DNA from: an uncultured Eubacteriales bacterium
GTDB lineage: Bacteria; Bacillota; Clostridia; Oscillospirales; CAG-272
NCBI GenBank assembly: GCA_900546695.1
Contig: URDX01000006.1
Location: 38,444 to 102,443, forward strand
Reading direction: 5' to 3'
DNA: 64,000 nt
The translations under genes were made by a program, and so were the position numbers. The notes under the pieces were generated by a model, which had not been told where the DNA came from, did no database searches, and saw only the letters and a list, made by a program, of their open reading frames with translations. The number at the start of each line of letters is the position of its first letter. Position 1 is the first letter of the stretch. Below are positions 1-8,911 of the stretch, one piece after another.

Positions 1-333
1 ATATATCCTGTCTATCGAATGCTCGGGAAACAGCTCGTCGATGCGGTCGGCGTTGCCCGAATAGAAGCGCAGATTGTCGGGACAGCCGCCGTCAAGCGCC
101 ATTGCCTTTTCCATCGCGAGCATGATAACATCGGTAACGAGCTCGACGGCGATAAAATTATACTCGGGGTTTCCGACCGCCGTCTCGGTTATAAAGCGCC
201 CCTTACCGCAGCCGATTTCGACCCTCAGCGGGCGGTCTCCGCGCCCGTCAAACACGTGTGCGGGGTCGGCGGTAAGCAGGTGCGCGCAGGCAGCGAGACG
301 CCGCTCGCCGTTACGTTTTTTTCGTACTCTCAT
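1..333 (-). CDS. trmB: tRNA (guanine-N7-)-methyltransferase, 3' end outside window
   Basis: TrmB transfers a methyl group from S-adenosylmethionine to N7 of G46 in the variable loop of tRNAs. The first 111 codons are present and the reading frame runs off the left edge, so the catalytic C-terminal half is not visible. The SAM-binding motif EIGCGKGRFI and the following block NPEYNFIAVEL match the family's Rossmann start (E-[IV]-G-[CS]-G-K-G). The ATG at 331-333 opens with a basic MRVRKKRNG segment typical of TrmB. It is transcribed away from the DUF1700 gene, from a consensus promoter at 383-411. Family assignment is strong; activity cannot be judged from half a protein. Confidence 0.88.
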   Translation of the reverse strand, partial: MRVRKKRNGERRLAACAHLLTADPAHVFDGRGDRPLRVEIGCGKGRFITETAVGNPEYNFIAVELVTDVIMLAMEKAMALDGGCPDNLRFYSGNADRIDELFPEHSIDRIY

Positions 334-334
334 A

Positions 335-363
335 TTGCAATTTACTCCGTTATATGATATACT
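335..363 (+). promoter_or_regulatory. Sigma-A-type promoter for the DUF1700-DUF4097 operon
   Basis: A -35 element TTGCAA (335-340) is followed by a 17-bp spacer and -10 TATACT (358-363). It points right and would give a leader of about 150 nt before the ATG at 521. It lies back to back with the trmB promoter. Confidence 0.5.
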
Positions 364-382
364 GATAATGGATTTGTACATC

Positions 383-411
383 ATTATATCAGGCTGAGCC
401 TCTTTTGTCAA
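383..411 (-). promoter_or_regulatory. Consensus sigma-A promoter for trmB
   Basis: On the minus strand TTGACA (406-411), a 17-bp spacer and TATAAT (383-388) form a perfect consensus promoter. The start site would fall near 376, about 45 nt upstream of the trmB ATG. It is divergent to the promoter at 335-363. Confidence 0.75.
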
Positions 412-520
412 TCGGCGAGGGCGGCGGCATATCCAAGCGCCTATGCAATTTTCGCGCCGTCGGCGCATACATTGAGAACATCCGAAACACATAACTTCAA
501 CCGAAAGGAAAGAGCCGATA

Positions 521-1951
521 ATGGATTCATCCGTTTTTCTCGAGCAGCTCCGCAAGCGACTGCTTGCAGGCGGGGTCAACCCGAGTGACGCTGAAAAATA
601 TGTTGAGCAGTTCGGCAGATACTTTGACAACATATCCGAGGAGGATTTGGACGAGCAGATGTCCTCGCTCGGTAACATAGATACCATCGTTTCCAATCTG
701 ATAGAGCTGATAGAATCAAAGAAGGCGCGCAGCGCAGCGGAGCATGCGTCTGCGGAAGAAGCCGAACACGGTAATGAAGACGGCAGTGCGGGCAGCACCG
801 ACGCAGCGGCAGATACCGCAGGCATCAATGTCGGCGCAGCGTTCGCCCCGGAAACAGTCGATGCAGACAACACCGACACAGCCGATGCAGGCAATATCGA
901 CGCCGTGTCTTTCGATGCAAGCACCGTCGGAATGACCGAGAATATGGGCATAACCGAGAATGTGGTCATGACCGAGAATGCGAGCGCAGCGGCGGCTGCG
1001 GATTCGGCTGTGATTGCAGATGCGGGTGTGACTGCGGATGCAAGTGCAGCGCTTATTTCAGATGCGATTGCAAACACGGCTGTAAAGTCGGGTGCTGCTG
1101 CGCCCGTCGGAGCACCGTCAGCCGCGCAGGAGCTCGGTGAGCCCGACCCGTTCTGCAGTGATGCGGGTCAGACAGCAGCCGCAGCCCACGCAGCCACAGC
1201 CCCCGCGACCGCGCAGATGCCGCAGCACAGAACGCCCGCAAGGGTTCTGCGCGGAAATACGCGGGTAGGTCTGCGCTCCGAGCCCGAGGAATTTCTCATC
1301 GACGACGCTGCGACAAGCACGCGCGAATTCGACACCGTCCCCGACGGCTTTGCTCCCGATGCATACGAGGAGGCATACCGTGCGGCAGCGGCGGGCGGCT
1401 CTGACGGTACGGTAAGCGGCACCGTATGCCGCAACATCGCCCTCGACTACGACGATTACGACGACGGCTACCGTCCCGGAATAAGAGAATACATATATCG
1501 CGGAGCGCCGCTCGAGTGGGCAAAGCTCGAGACGGGAGCGGCGAAAAAAGCCTTTTACGGTGTCGCCTTCGGCTCGCTGCCGCTCTCACTCCCCGCAGCG
1601 CTGCTTGCGGCTGTTCTCACGGCGGCGGTATTCCTGCTCGACGGAGCGCTGCTGCTCGGCCTCGCGCTGTCAGTTGCGGGACTTGCGGCGGTCGGAACGG
1701 CATTTACCCTTGTCTCGATAATCTACGGGATTACACAGCTCGGCTCGGCGGGTCCGATAGGACTGTATGAGATAGGCATCGGCATAATGAGCGCGGGCAT
1801 AGCGCTCGGCGCATGCATACTTATCTACAACCTGCTTGTACGTATAATGCCGTACACCTTCAAATATCTTGTGCGCTTCTTCACCTATCTGCTGTACAGG
1901 CTGAAGTGCGTCATATACCGTTTCAGAGAGGAGTGTGCCAAACGCAGATGA
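521..1951 (+). CDS. DUF1700/HAAS-domain membrane protein with long disordered linker
   Basis: The N-terminal 70 residues resemble the DUF1700/HAAS domain, a short helical module usually found in membrane proteins paired with PadR-type regulators or DUF4097 proteins. Residues about 70-330 are a low-complexity linker rich in Ala, Asp, Thr, Asn and Glu, with repeated TEN and ADA-type motifs. From about residue 345 there are three to four hydrophobic segments and a basic, aromatic C-terminus, so it is an integral membrane protein. The start has an AAAGGAAAG ribosome binding site. Its stop overlaps the next ATG by four bases (ATGA), so the two are translationally coupled. Function is unknown; envelope sensing or homeostasis is a guess from the domain pair. 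Confidence 0.7.
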   Translation: MDSSVFLEQLRKRLLAGGVNPSDAEKYVEQFGRYFDNISEEDLDEQMSSLGNIDTIVSNLIELIESKKARSAAEHASAEEAEHGNEDGSAGSTDAAADTAGINVGAAFAPETVDADNTDTADAGNIDAVSFDASTVGMTENMGITENVVMTENASAAAAADSAVIADAGVTADASAALISDAIANTAVKSGAAAPVGAPSAAQELGEPDPFCSDAGQTAAAAHAATAPATAQMPQHRTPARVLRGNTRVGLRSEPEEFLIDDAATSTREFDTVPDGFAPDAYEEAYRAAAAGGSDGTVSGTVCRNIALDYDDYDDGYRPGIREYIYRGAPLEWAKLETGAAKKAFYGVAFGSLPLSLPAALLAAVLTAAVFLLDGALLLGLALSVAGLAAVGTAFTLVSIIYGITQLGSAGPIGLYEIGIGIMSAGIALGACILIYNLLVRIMPYTFKYLVRFFTYLLYRLKCVIYRFREECAKRR

Positions 1952-2850
1952 AACCGCGCTCGATAATTTTTCTCATAATAGCGGGTGTGCTCATAGCAGC
2001 CGGCATCATCGTCTGCACGGTCGGAAACGGGCGCGCAAAAGCGGAGGGCATCGACATATACTCCTACTCATACGATGACGAGGACCGCACTGTCAGCGAG
2101 ATAGATCTGTCGACCGAGGCAATCGGAAAGGTCCGTCTCGAGCTCGGCAGATGCAACGTCCGCATAGTCGGGGGAGGCGACCGCCCGACGGTCAAGCTCG
2201 TCGGCTTTGAGCGTTATCACTACAGCCTCTCCACAACAGGCAGCGAGCTGAAGATAAAGGACGGCTTCGGTCCCGCAGCGCTCATCGGAATGTCGTCGGA
2301 CGGCATTTCGTTTGACGGAATGAGATATCTCTTCCCGTTTGTCAGTCGTGGGATACGCTCGCACGCCAAAACCCGCGAGGTCGTCATCACCCTGCCCGAC
2401 AAGCTCGCGGTCAGAAAGATAAGCGTAGGCGTTGAGCACGGTGATGTGTCGCTCGATTCGCTCAGCGGAAGAGCCGATATCGTCATAAACGTCGGCGAGG
2501 GCAACATTATCTCGCGCTCAAAATCGGATGCAAGCGTTTCGATAGCTGCGGATACGGGCAAGGGCGATATCACATTTGAGAATCCCATCTACGTCGGGAA
2601 ATCCGACCTGCACACCGCAGAGGGCAATATCCGACTCGTTATCACGAGTCGGACCGAATGCGAATATCAGCTGCTCGCGCCGCTCGGAAAGATATCCGTA
2701 TACACCGCAGACGCGGGCGACAGCTACGTGACCGAGACTACCATGAACACAAAGCTCACCGCATCCGCCGATAACGGTTCGATTACGCTCGCCGAGCCCG
2801 GTGTGAGCGAGAGCACCGGCGGTGACGCGGAGACGACCGAAGCGGAATAA
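1948..2850 (+). CDS. DUF4097-type beta-strand-repeat membrane-anchored protein
   Basis: This 300-residue protein has an N-terminal membrane helix (residues about 5-23) followed by repeated short beta-strand units of the kind seen in DUF4097 proteins, for example SVGVEHGDVSLDSLSG and VNVGEGNI-like blocks. The body is predicted to lie outside the membrane as a right-handed beta stack. The start at 1948 is preferred over an earlier in-frame ATG at 1813 because it is preceded by GAGAGGAG, encodes the signal anchor directly and overlaps the DUF1700 stop by 4 nt. DUF1700 plus DUF4097 is a recurrent pair in Bacillota; its biochemical role is not established. A two-way terminator follows. Confidence 0.7.
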   Translation: MKPRSIIFLIIAGVLIAAGIIVCTVGNGRAKAEGIDIYSYSYDDEDRTVSEIDLSTEAIGKVRLELGRCNVRIVGGGDRPTVKLVGFERYHYSLSTTGSELKIKDGFGPAALIGMSSDGISFDGMRYLFPFVSRGIRSHAKTREVVITLPDKLAVRKISVGVEHGDVSLDSLSGRADIVINVGEGNIISRSKSDASVSIAADTGKGDITFENPIYVGKSDLHTAEGNIRLVITSRTECEYQLLAPLGKISVYTADAGDSYVTETTMNTKLTASADNGSITLAEPGVSESTGGDAETTEAE

Positions 2851-2900
2851 TGCACGACGGTAACGATCCGCGCAGCAGCGGATACGGAAATACAGACAGG

Positions 2901-2958
2901 AAAAAAACAAGGTGATCACCATCCCGTACAGGGTGTCGGTCACCTTGTTTTTATATTT
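2901..2958. terminator. Bidirectional rho-independent terminator
   Basis: A stem of 13 bp (2903-2915 with 2940-2952) carries A-rich sequence on the left and T-rich sequence on the right. It can therefore stop both the DUF4097 transcript and the convergent rarA transcript. Confidence 0.8.
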
Positions 2959-3038
2959 TATGGTGCGCGGAGCAAAAAGCAAGCATTGCTCACCGCTCGC
3001 GTTTTCGCGGTTTCGGAACGGCTGAGCCGCAGACGGCG

Positions 3039-4328
3039 TCACTTGCCGCCTTTTATCTTATCCCAATAAGCGCGTGCCGCCTGTTCGGTCTTATTTGCGC
3101 CGTATTCGTAGAACCGCTGCCCCGAAATGTCGGACGGCAGATACTGCTGCTCCACATAGCTGTTCGGATAGTCGTGCGGGTATTTATAGCCCTCGTAGCG
3201 GTCGGACGGGCGCATATAGCTCGGTATCTCGAGCCCCTTGCCCGACGAATATACCGCCTTTGCGCGCTCGTACGCTATATGGGCGCTGTTCGACTTCGGT
3301 GCCGTTGCAAGCGTTATGACCGCATTCGACAGCGGGATTGAAGCCTCTGGCATTCCGAGCTCCTTCGCAGTCGCGACGCACGAATAAACGATTGCCGCCG
3401 CCTGCGGGTAGGCGCAGCCGATATCCTCCGACGCTATGACGAGCAGCCGCCTGCACGCGCCGATAAGATCGCCGCCCTCGAGGATGCGCACGAGATAGAA
3501 TATCGCAGCATCGGGGTCGGAGCCGCGTATCGACTTCTGCAGCGCAGAGAGCAGATCGTAATGGACCGTTCCGTCGCGGTCGAAATTCGTACCGTATTCG
3601 GGCGATGCGGAGCGCGCGTTCTCCTCGGTGATAACGCTCCCCGTACCGCTGAAATAAGCCGCCTCGAGAATATTGAGCGAGCGGCGCACATCCCCCGCCG
3701 CCGCGCGGCTGATACAGTCGAGCGCGCCGTCCGATATCGCCCGCTCTCCGCCCGCAGCGTCGTAGCTCTCGCCGTCATGCACGGTAGGAGCGACCGCACT
3801 GCCGCACTGCTCACCATTCAGCTCACCCAGCCCGCGCAGCAGAACGCCCGATATCTCCTCGGGTGCGAGCGACTTGAACTCAAACACCACCGAGCGCGAT
3901 ATCAGCGCGTTATACACGTACATATACGGATTCTCGGTCGTAGATGCGATAAGGGTCACGCTGCCGCTCTCGAGCGATTCGAGCAGCGTCTGCTGCTGCT
4001 TTTTGTTGAAATACTGTATCTCGTCGAGGTAGAGCAGCGTACCGGCCGAGCCGAGCAGCGTGCCCGATTCTGCGATAACGTCCTTGACATCCTGCGTAGA
4101 TGCGCTTGTCGCGTTGAGCCGATGCAGCGTCATGCCCGAGCGCGCCGCAATAAGCCCCGCAACGGTGGTCTTACCCGTGCCGGGAGGTCCCCAGAATATC
4201 ATGTTAGGCAGATAGCCGCGCTCTATCATGGCGGCAAGCGCCCCGCCCTCTCCGAGCAGATGACGCTGTCCCGCCACCTCCGAAAACGAGGTCGGGCGCA
4301 GACGGTCTGCAAGCGGTCGTCTCTGCAT
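3039..4328 (-). CDS. rarA: Replication-associated recombination protein A (AAA+ ATPase)
   Basis: RarA (MgsA) is a clamp-loader-like AAA+ ATPase that acts at stalled replication forks. Walker A GPPGTGKTT is at residues 47-55 and Walker B with the sensor helix reads LLYLDEIQYFNKKQQ near 98-113, close to the family's DEIHRFNK. The C-terminal RarA block (HDYPNSYVEQQYLPSDI and a closing basic tail) is present, and 429 residues is the normal length. Its ATG shares one base with the dxs stop (TGATG), so translation is coupled to dxs. That gene order is unusual functionally but common as simple operon packing. Confidence 0.92.
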   Translation of the reverse strand: MQRRPLADRLRPTSFSEVAGQRHLLGEGGALAAMIERGYLPNMIFWGPPGTGKTTVAGLIAARSGMTLHRLNATSASTQDVKDVIAESGTLLGSAGTLLYLDEIQYFNKKQQQTLLESLESGSVTLIASTTENPYMYVYNALISRSVVFEFKSLAPEEISGVLLRGLGELNGEQCGSAVAPTVHDGESYDAAGGERAISDGALDCISRAAAGDVRRSLNILEAAYFSGTGSVITEENARSASPEYGTNFDRDGTVHYDLLSALQKSIRGSDPDAAIFYLVRILEGGDLIGACRRLLVIASEDIGCAYPQAAAIVYSCVATAKELGMPEASIPLSNAVITLATAPKSNSAHIAYERAKAVYSSGKGLEIPSYMRPSDRYEGYKYPHDYPNSYVEQQYLPSDISGQRFYEYGANKTEQAARAYWDKIKGGK

Positions 4329-6466
4329 CAGTCTACCTCTTTTCCCGGCGCAGACGGAGCATCGGCATTCGCGCCGTCGGTCTCGCCGCCCGCAATGCTT
4401 TCCGTATTTGCGGTGCGCTCACTGTCTGTGACGTTTTCTGCGTCTGCGGTACTCTCATTGTCCGCAGTATTCTCGTCTGCGATGCTTTCTGCGTTTGCGG
4501 GTTTCTCTCCGCACGTGACGTTTTCTGTATTTGCGAGGTGCTCATCACCTGCGGAATTATCACTGTCGGCGACATTTTCACCATCCGAAATAACCTCTCC
4601 GAGCGCGGCGGCAAACCGACGCTCAAGCGATGCGCGGTCAAAGCCGAGCTCGCGGAAAAGCGACGGAACATCGCCGTGCGGAACAAAGCGGTCATGCACC
4701 GCGTGGACGACCGTTCTCGGTACACGTCCGCCGCGCACCGACAGCGCCGTCAGCAGCAAAGCTGCAAGCTTCTCGCCCACGCCGCCGCTCTCGATACCCT
4801 CCTCGAGCAGATAGAGCGCCTCGCCGCGCAGCTCGGGCAGCAGCGCCTGTGCGTCGACAGGATATATTTTTTTCAGCCTGATAATGCGCACCGCTGTGCC
4901 ACGCGCGGAAAGCGCCTCCGCCGCATGTGATGCCTCGGCGGTTATTCTGCCGTATGTAATGACGGTCAGGCGCGGTGCGACACCGTAATCGGCCGCGACG
5001 GCAGCATCACCGCATATCGGGTGATACACGCTGCGGTCGTATTCGGGCTCGCCGCCCCTCGGATATCTCACCGCAGTCAGCGCGTCGAGCGAGATCGCCT
5101 TGTCAAGCGATTCGCGCAGCTCGGCAAAGCTGTCGGGCGAATATATCGAGATACCGGGGATGCTCGACAGCATAGAAACATCGTAGATGCCCTGATGCGT
5201 AACACCGTCTCCGCCGACAAGCCCCGCGCGGTCTATCGCAAGCACCGTGCGTGCGCGCTGCAGCGCAACATCGTGAAACACCTGATCATAGGTGCGCTGC
5301 AGAAAGGTCGAATACACCGCAAAAACGGGATGCATCCCCGCGACCCCGAGACCGCCCGCGAATGCTACGGCGTGTTCCTCCTCTATGCCGACATCGAAAA
5401 ATCGCTCGGGATACCGCCCGTGAAATTCGGACAGCCCCGTGCCGTCACACATTGCGGCGGTGATGGCAACGAGCTTATCATCCCGTGCGGCAATGGCGCA
5501 CATCTCCGAGCCGAACACCGACGAGAAGGTAGGCGCGGCGGACGGCGTAACTCCGACCGACGGGTCAAAGGCACCGACCGAATGATACCGCTCGGGCGAT
5601 GCCTCGGCGAGCGGAAAGCCCTTTCCCTTCTCGGTGACCATATGAATAACGCAGATGCGGTCGCGCAGCTTTGCCTCGCGGAGCACAGCCTCGAGCCTTG
5701 CCTCGTCGTGACCGTCGACCGGTCCGAGGTAATCAAGTCCCATGCTCTCGAATATACTGTCTCCGAGCAGCGCGCGGCGTACGCGGTCCTTTGCGTTGCG
5801 CGTTTTGTCCTTTAGCCCGCGCCCTACGACGGGCACACGCCCGAGCATATCCTTCATCGAGTGCTTAAGGGCGAAATACGTCGTGTCGGTGCGCATCTTT
5901 TTGAGATGACTCGACAGCCCGCCGACACTTTTTGCTATCGACATGGTGTTGTCATTGAGCAGGATAATGAGATTCAGCCCGCGTCCGACGCAGTTGTTCA
6001 TCGCCTCGAATATCATACCGTTTGAGAACGCCGCATCACCGACAACGGCGACGGTAAACGCATCCGAGCCGACCATTTTATCATATTCGGAAAGGCCGAG
6101 TGCAGCGGAAAGAGATGCCCCGCAATGCCCCGCGTAGAACGGGTCGCTCGCGCTCTCAAGGGGTGACGGAAAGCCCGACATCCCGCCGTAGCTGCGCAGC
6201 GAGGAAAAGCCGTCGGCTCTGCCCGTGAGCAGCTTGTGTGCGTAGCACTGATGCCCGACATCGAAAACGAGCCGGTCGTGTCCGACGTCGAAAACGCGGT
6301 GCAGCGCGATGGTCGCCTCCACCATTCCGAGATTCGACGCAAGATGGCCGCCGTTCTTCGCCGTTGACGAGATAATGACCGAGCGCATCCTCTTTGCGAG
6401 AGTCGCGAGCTGGCTCTTATTCATAGTGACAAGCATATCATGGCTCGGAAATTCGTACTTACCCAT
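4328..6466 (-). CDS. dxs: 1-deoxy-D-xylulose-5-phosphate synthase with repetitive C-terminal tail
   Basis: Dxs condenses pyruvate and glyceraldehyde 3-phosphate, using thiamine diphosphate, in the first step of the MEP isoprenoid pathway. All three transketolase-like domains are present: the ThDP motif region (VVGDAAFSNG about 141-150, NDN 171-173), the pyrimidine domain with IEEEHAV near 361-367 and DRAGLVGGDGVTHQG, and the C-terminal domain. The usual GDGA is GDAA here, and the family GHSSTS reads GHCGAS. The protein is 712 residues against about 620 normally; residues about 628-712 are an acidic Ala/Asn/Thr/Glu-rich tail of imperfect TEN/AEN/ADN repeats. Start 6466 is preferred to 6469 by spacing from GGAAGGA. 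A much longer upstream extension is rejected because it precedes the promoter. Confidence 0.9.
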   Translation of the reverse strand: MGKYEFPSHDMLVTMNKSQLATLAKRMRSVIISSTAKNGGHLASNLGMVEATIALHRVFDVGHDRLVFDVGHQCYAHKLLTGRADGFSSLRSYGGMSGFPSPLESASDPFYAGHCGASLSAALGLSEYDKMVGSDAFTVAVVGDAAFSNGMIFEAMNNCVGRGLNLIILLNDNTMSIAKSVGGLSSHLKKMRTDTTYFALKHSMKDMLGRVPVVGRGLKDKTRNAKDRVRRALLGDSIFESMGLDYLGPVDGHDEARLEAVLREAKLRDRICVIHMVTEKGKGFPLAEASPERYHSVGAFDPSVGVTPSAAPTFSSVFGSEMCAIAARDDKLVAITAAMCDGTGLSEFHGRYPERFFDVGIEEEHAVAFAGGLGVAGMHPVFAVYSTFLQRTYDQVFHDVALQRARTVLAIDRAGLVGGDGVTHQGIYDVSMLSSIPGISIYSPDSFAELRESLDKAISLDALTAVRYPRGGEPEYDRSVYHPICGDAAVAADYGVAPRLTVITYGRITAEASHAAEALSARGTAVRIIRLKKIYPVDAQALLPELRGEALYLLEEGIESGGVGEKLAALLLTALSVRGGRVPRTVVHAVHDRFVPHGDVPSLFRELGFDRASLERRFAAALGEVISDGENVADSDNSAGDEHLANTENVTCGEKPANAESIADENTADNESTADAENVTDSERTANTESIAGGETDGANADAPSAPGKEVD

Positions 6467-6532
6467 CATTATCCTTCCCGGACGGCAAAAAGCGACCGTT
6501 TTACGCTGCATACACAATAATTTCTGCTTTAC

Positions 6533-6561
6533 ATTATAATGCAAAATTGCCTTTTTGTCAA
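6533..6561 (-). promoter_or_regulatory. Consensus sigma-A promoter for dxs-rarA
   Basis: On the minus strand TTGACA (6556-6561), 17 bp, TATAAT (6533-6538). It is a perfect consensus and divergent from the FkbH promoter 27 bp away. It also shows that dxs cannot start at the upstream in-frame ATG near 7165. Confidence 0.8.
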
Positions 6562-6587
6562 TTCTCCGCCGCTGCGGCTGAATAATA

Positions 6588-6616
6588 TTGCAATGCAGCC
6601 GACTTTGTGATAGAAT
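6588..6616 (+). promoter_or_regulatory. Sigma-A-type promoter for the FkbH-ACP pair
   Basis: TTGCAA (6588-6593), 17 bp, TAGAAT (6611-6616), about 95 nt upstream of the FkbH start. Confidence 0.5.
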
Positions 6617-6719
6617 ATAGTCTGAGTTAAAAAAAGATAATGCGGACACACCGCACCGTAAGCACGATACTGCAAAAGCAAAACGCACACGGGCACACGT
6701 CCCGACGGAGGAGAACGGC

Positions 6720-8537
6720 ATGACCGAAAAAAGCCACACATACAATGAGCTGCGGCGGCTCGCGCGGAGCTCCGACGGCAGCGGGGCGCGGGTAGCTGTG
6801 CTCGGCGACTGCTCGACGCAGCATCTGTCGACGGCGATATGCGGCAGCTGCAAGGCGGCTGGGATAGATGCCGCGATGCTTGACATCGAGTTTGACCAGG
6901 TGCGGGCGATGATAGACGACGGCGGCTCGGAGCTGTATGCATTTGCACCCGACTTTGCCGTAATATATCTCTGCTCGGAAAAGCTCTCGGAGCGCTTCTG
7001 CGCAGAACCGACCGAGGCGGCGCGCCTGACATTTGCCGACCGCGCGGCGGCAGAGATAACCGCGCTCTGGCGCAGCTTTTCGTCACAGCGCCCCGAGGCA
7101 AGAATTATCCATCTCGGTCCCGCCCTGCCGTACGACGGCGTGACGGGCAGTCTCGGAAACACCACCCCATCATCGTTTATTTATCAGCTGCGCCGCCTGT
7201 CACTGCTGCTCTGCGATGCGGGCGCGGCGCTCGGCTGCGTGACGTATCTCGATCTCGAGGCGCTGCAAAGCAGGGTCGGCAGAGACCGCTTTTATGACCC
7301 GAGAATGTACTACCTTGCACAAATGACCGTCTCCGACGGTGCGCTGCCGCTGCTCGGCGGTGCTGTTGCGGATGTTGTCGCCGCATACTCGGGCAGGGCG
7401 CTGAAATGCGTTGTGCTCGACCTTGACGGAACGCTGTGGGGCGGGGTGCTCGCGGAGGACGGCATCGGCGGGCTCGAGCTCGGAGAGCTCGGTCAGGGGC
7501 GCGCATTTACCGCGCTGCAGCTGTATCTGCGTGAGCTGCGCAGACGCGGCATACTGCTCGCGGTGTGCTCAAAGAACGATGAAAAGGCCGCGCGCGAGGC
7601 GGTCCGCACACACCCCGACATGCTGCTGCACGAGGAGGATTTTGCAGCCTTTCGCGCAAGCTATGAGGATAAAGCGACGAGCATACTGTCCATCGCCGCA
7701 GAGCTCGGCATCGGTACCGACAGCATGGTCTTTCTCGACGATACGCCGTTTGAACGTCAGCTCGTGCGCGAGCTCGTCCCCGGCATCACCGTGCCCGAGC
7801 TGCCCGAGGATCCCGCAGAGCGCCCCGATATGCTGAAAAAGCTGTCGCTGTTCGAGCCGTCGTCACTCTCAAGCGAGGACGCGCACCGCACCGAGATGTA
7901 CCGTGCGGAGGCGGAACGGCGCGAAGAGGCGGCTGCCGCCCGCTCGTATGACGATTATCTCGCGTCGCTCGGCATGCACCTGCGGGTCGAGGGCATAACC
8001 GAGCTGAACTTCCGCCGTGTGTCGCAGCTCTCGCAGCGCTCGAATCAGTTCAATCTGCGCACCGTTCGCTACACGCCCGAGCAGACAGCCGCGCTCGGTC
8101 ATGACGACGGTGTTCTCCCGCTCTGCTTCTCACTCTCTGATAAGCACGGCAACTGCGGGCTGGTCGGCGTTATCATAGCGCGCCGCGAGGCGGGCGACAC
8201 CCTGTTTATCGACACGCTGCTCATGTCCTGTCGCGTGCTGCGGCGCGGGGTGGAGGCATGCATGATGAACACGCTGTTTGAGCGCGCACGCGAGCTCGGC
8301 TGCACCTCCGTACGCGCCGAATACATACCGACCCCGAAAAACGGCATGGTTGCCGGGCTGCTGACCGATTTCGGCTTCACCGTGCAGGGTGATACCGTGC
8401 AGGACAACATCGCGCAGAGCGCAGTCACCGACGGCACAAACGGCGCGCACACCCCGTGCACCGAGCGCCGCGCGTACACATGCAGCTGCCGCGTATGCGA
8501 CTATATCCCGAAAAAAACATATATAGAGGTAGAATAA
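6720..8537 (+). CDS. FkbH-like HAD-superfamily (IIIC) protein
   Basis: FkbH-type enzymes take phosphoglycerate from 1,3-bisphosphoglycerate, dephosphorylate it and load a glyceryl (C3) unit onto an acyl carrier protein. The HAD signature VVLDLDGTLWGG sits near residue 231, followed by motif II/III regions (AVCSKNDEKAA, MVFLDDTPFERQLV) and the FkbH C-terminal GNAT-like domain (SQLSQRSNQFNLRTVRYT). The N-terminal 220 residues match the SGNH-like domain of long FkbH proteins, giving 605 residues in all. GGAGGAG precedes the ATG. The ACP gene starts one base after the stop, as expected for a dedicated partner. No polyketide synthase, acyltransferase or capsule gene is nearby, so the product is unknown. 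Confidence 0.85.
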   Translation: MTEKSHTYNELRRLARSSDGSGARVAVLGDCSTQHLSTAICGSCKAAGIDAAMLDIEFDQVRAMIDDGGSELYAFAPDFAVIYLCSEKLSERFCAEPTEAARLTFADRAAAEITALWRSFSSQRPEARIIHLGPALPYDGVTGSLGNTTPSSFIYQLRRLSLLLCDAGAALGCVTYLDLEALQSRVGRDRFYDPRMYYLAQMTVSDGALPLLGGAVADVVAAYSGRALKCVVLDLDGTLWGGVLAEDGIGGLELGELGQGRAFTALQLYLRELRRRGILLAVCSKNDEKAAREAVRTHPDMLLHEEDFAAFRASYEDKATSILSIAAELGIGTDSMVFLDDTPFERQLVRELVPGITVPELPEDPAERPDMLKKLSLFEPSSLSSEDAHRTEMYRAEAERREEAAAARSYDDYLASLGMHLRVEGITELNFRRVSQLSQRSNQFNLRTVRYTPEQTAALGHDDGVLPLCFSLSDKHGNCGLVGVIIARREAGDTLFIDTLLMSCRVLRRGVEACMMNTLFERARELGCTSVRAEYIPTPKNGMVAGLLTDFGFTVQGDTVQDNIAQSAVTDGTNGAHTPCTERRAYTCSCRVCDYIPKKTYIEVE

Positions 8538-8538
8538 A

Positions 8539-8781
8539 ATGACGCACAGTGAGATAATGGCTCGCCTGGGCGAGGTGTTCCGCGATGTTTTCGACGATGA
8601 CGGCATCGTGCTGTCGGATGAGACCACCGCCGCCGACATCGACGGATGGGATTCCATCATGCACATCACCCTGATCGGTGAGATAGAGAGCGCTTTTTCA
8701 GTGCATTTCAGCATGAAGCAGGTAATGCAGCTGCAGAACGTCGGAGAGCTCGCCGACGCGATAGAAGAGCTGCTCGGATAA
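8539..8781 (+). CDS. Acyl carrier protein partner of FkbH
   Basis: This 80-residue acidic four-helix carrier protein has the 4'-phosphopantetheine attachment serine in DGWDSIMHI (Ser about residue 39). It is more like the stand-alone carriers of glyceryl or D-alanyl systems than fatty-acid AcpP, whose motif is DSLD. It starts one base after the FkbH stop and is certainly cotranscribed, so it probably carries the FkbH-made C3 unit. No phosphopantetheinyl transferase is seen in the window. Confidence 0.85.
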   Translation: MTHSEIMARLGEVFRDVFDDDGIVLSDETTAADIDGWDSIMHITLIGEIESAFSVHFSMKQVMQLQNVGELADAIEELLG

Positions 8782-8828
8782 ATCGCAGGCAGCTGACTTA
8801 ATAGCTGCGACAATGAGTGAAAAAAGCT

Positions 8829-8857
8829 TGCATTATATCCAAATAAGTGCTATAATA
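8829..8857 (+). promoter_or_regulatory. Sigma-A-type promoter for the first DUF1836 gene
   Basis: TTGCAT (8829-8834), 17 bp, TATAAT (8852-8857), about 55 nt before the ATG at 8912. Confidence 0.6.
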
Positions 8858-8911
8858 TCAGATAATGTAACAGCAATAGAAGAAATTTGTAAGACATGAG
8901 AGGAAAAGATC

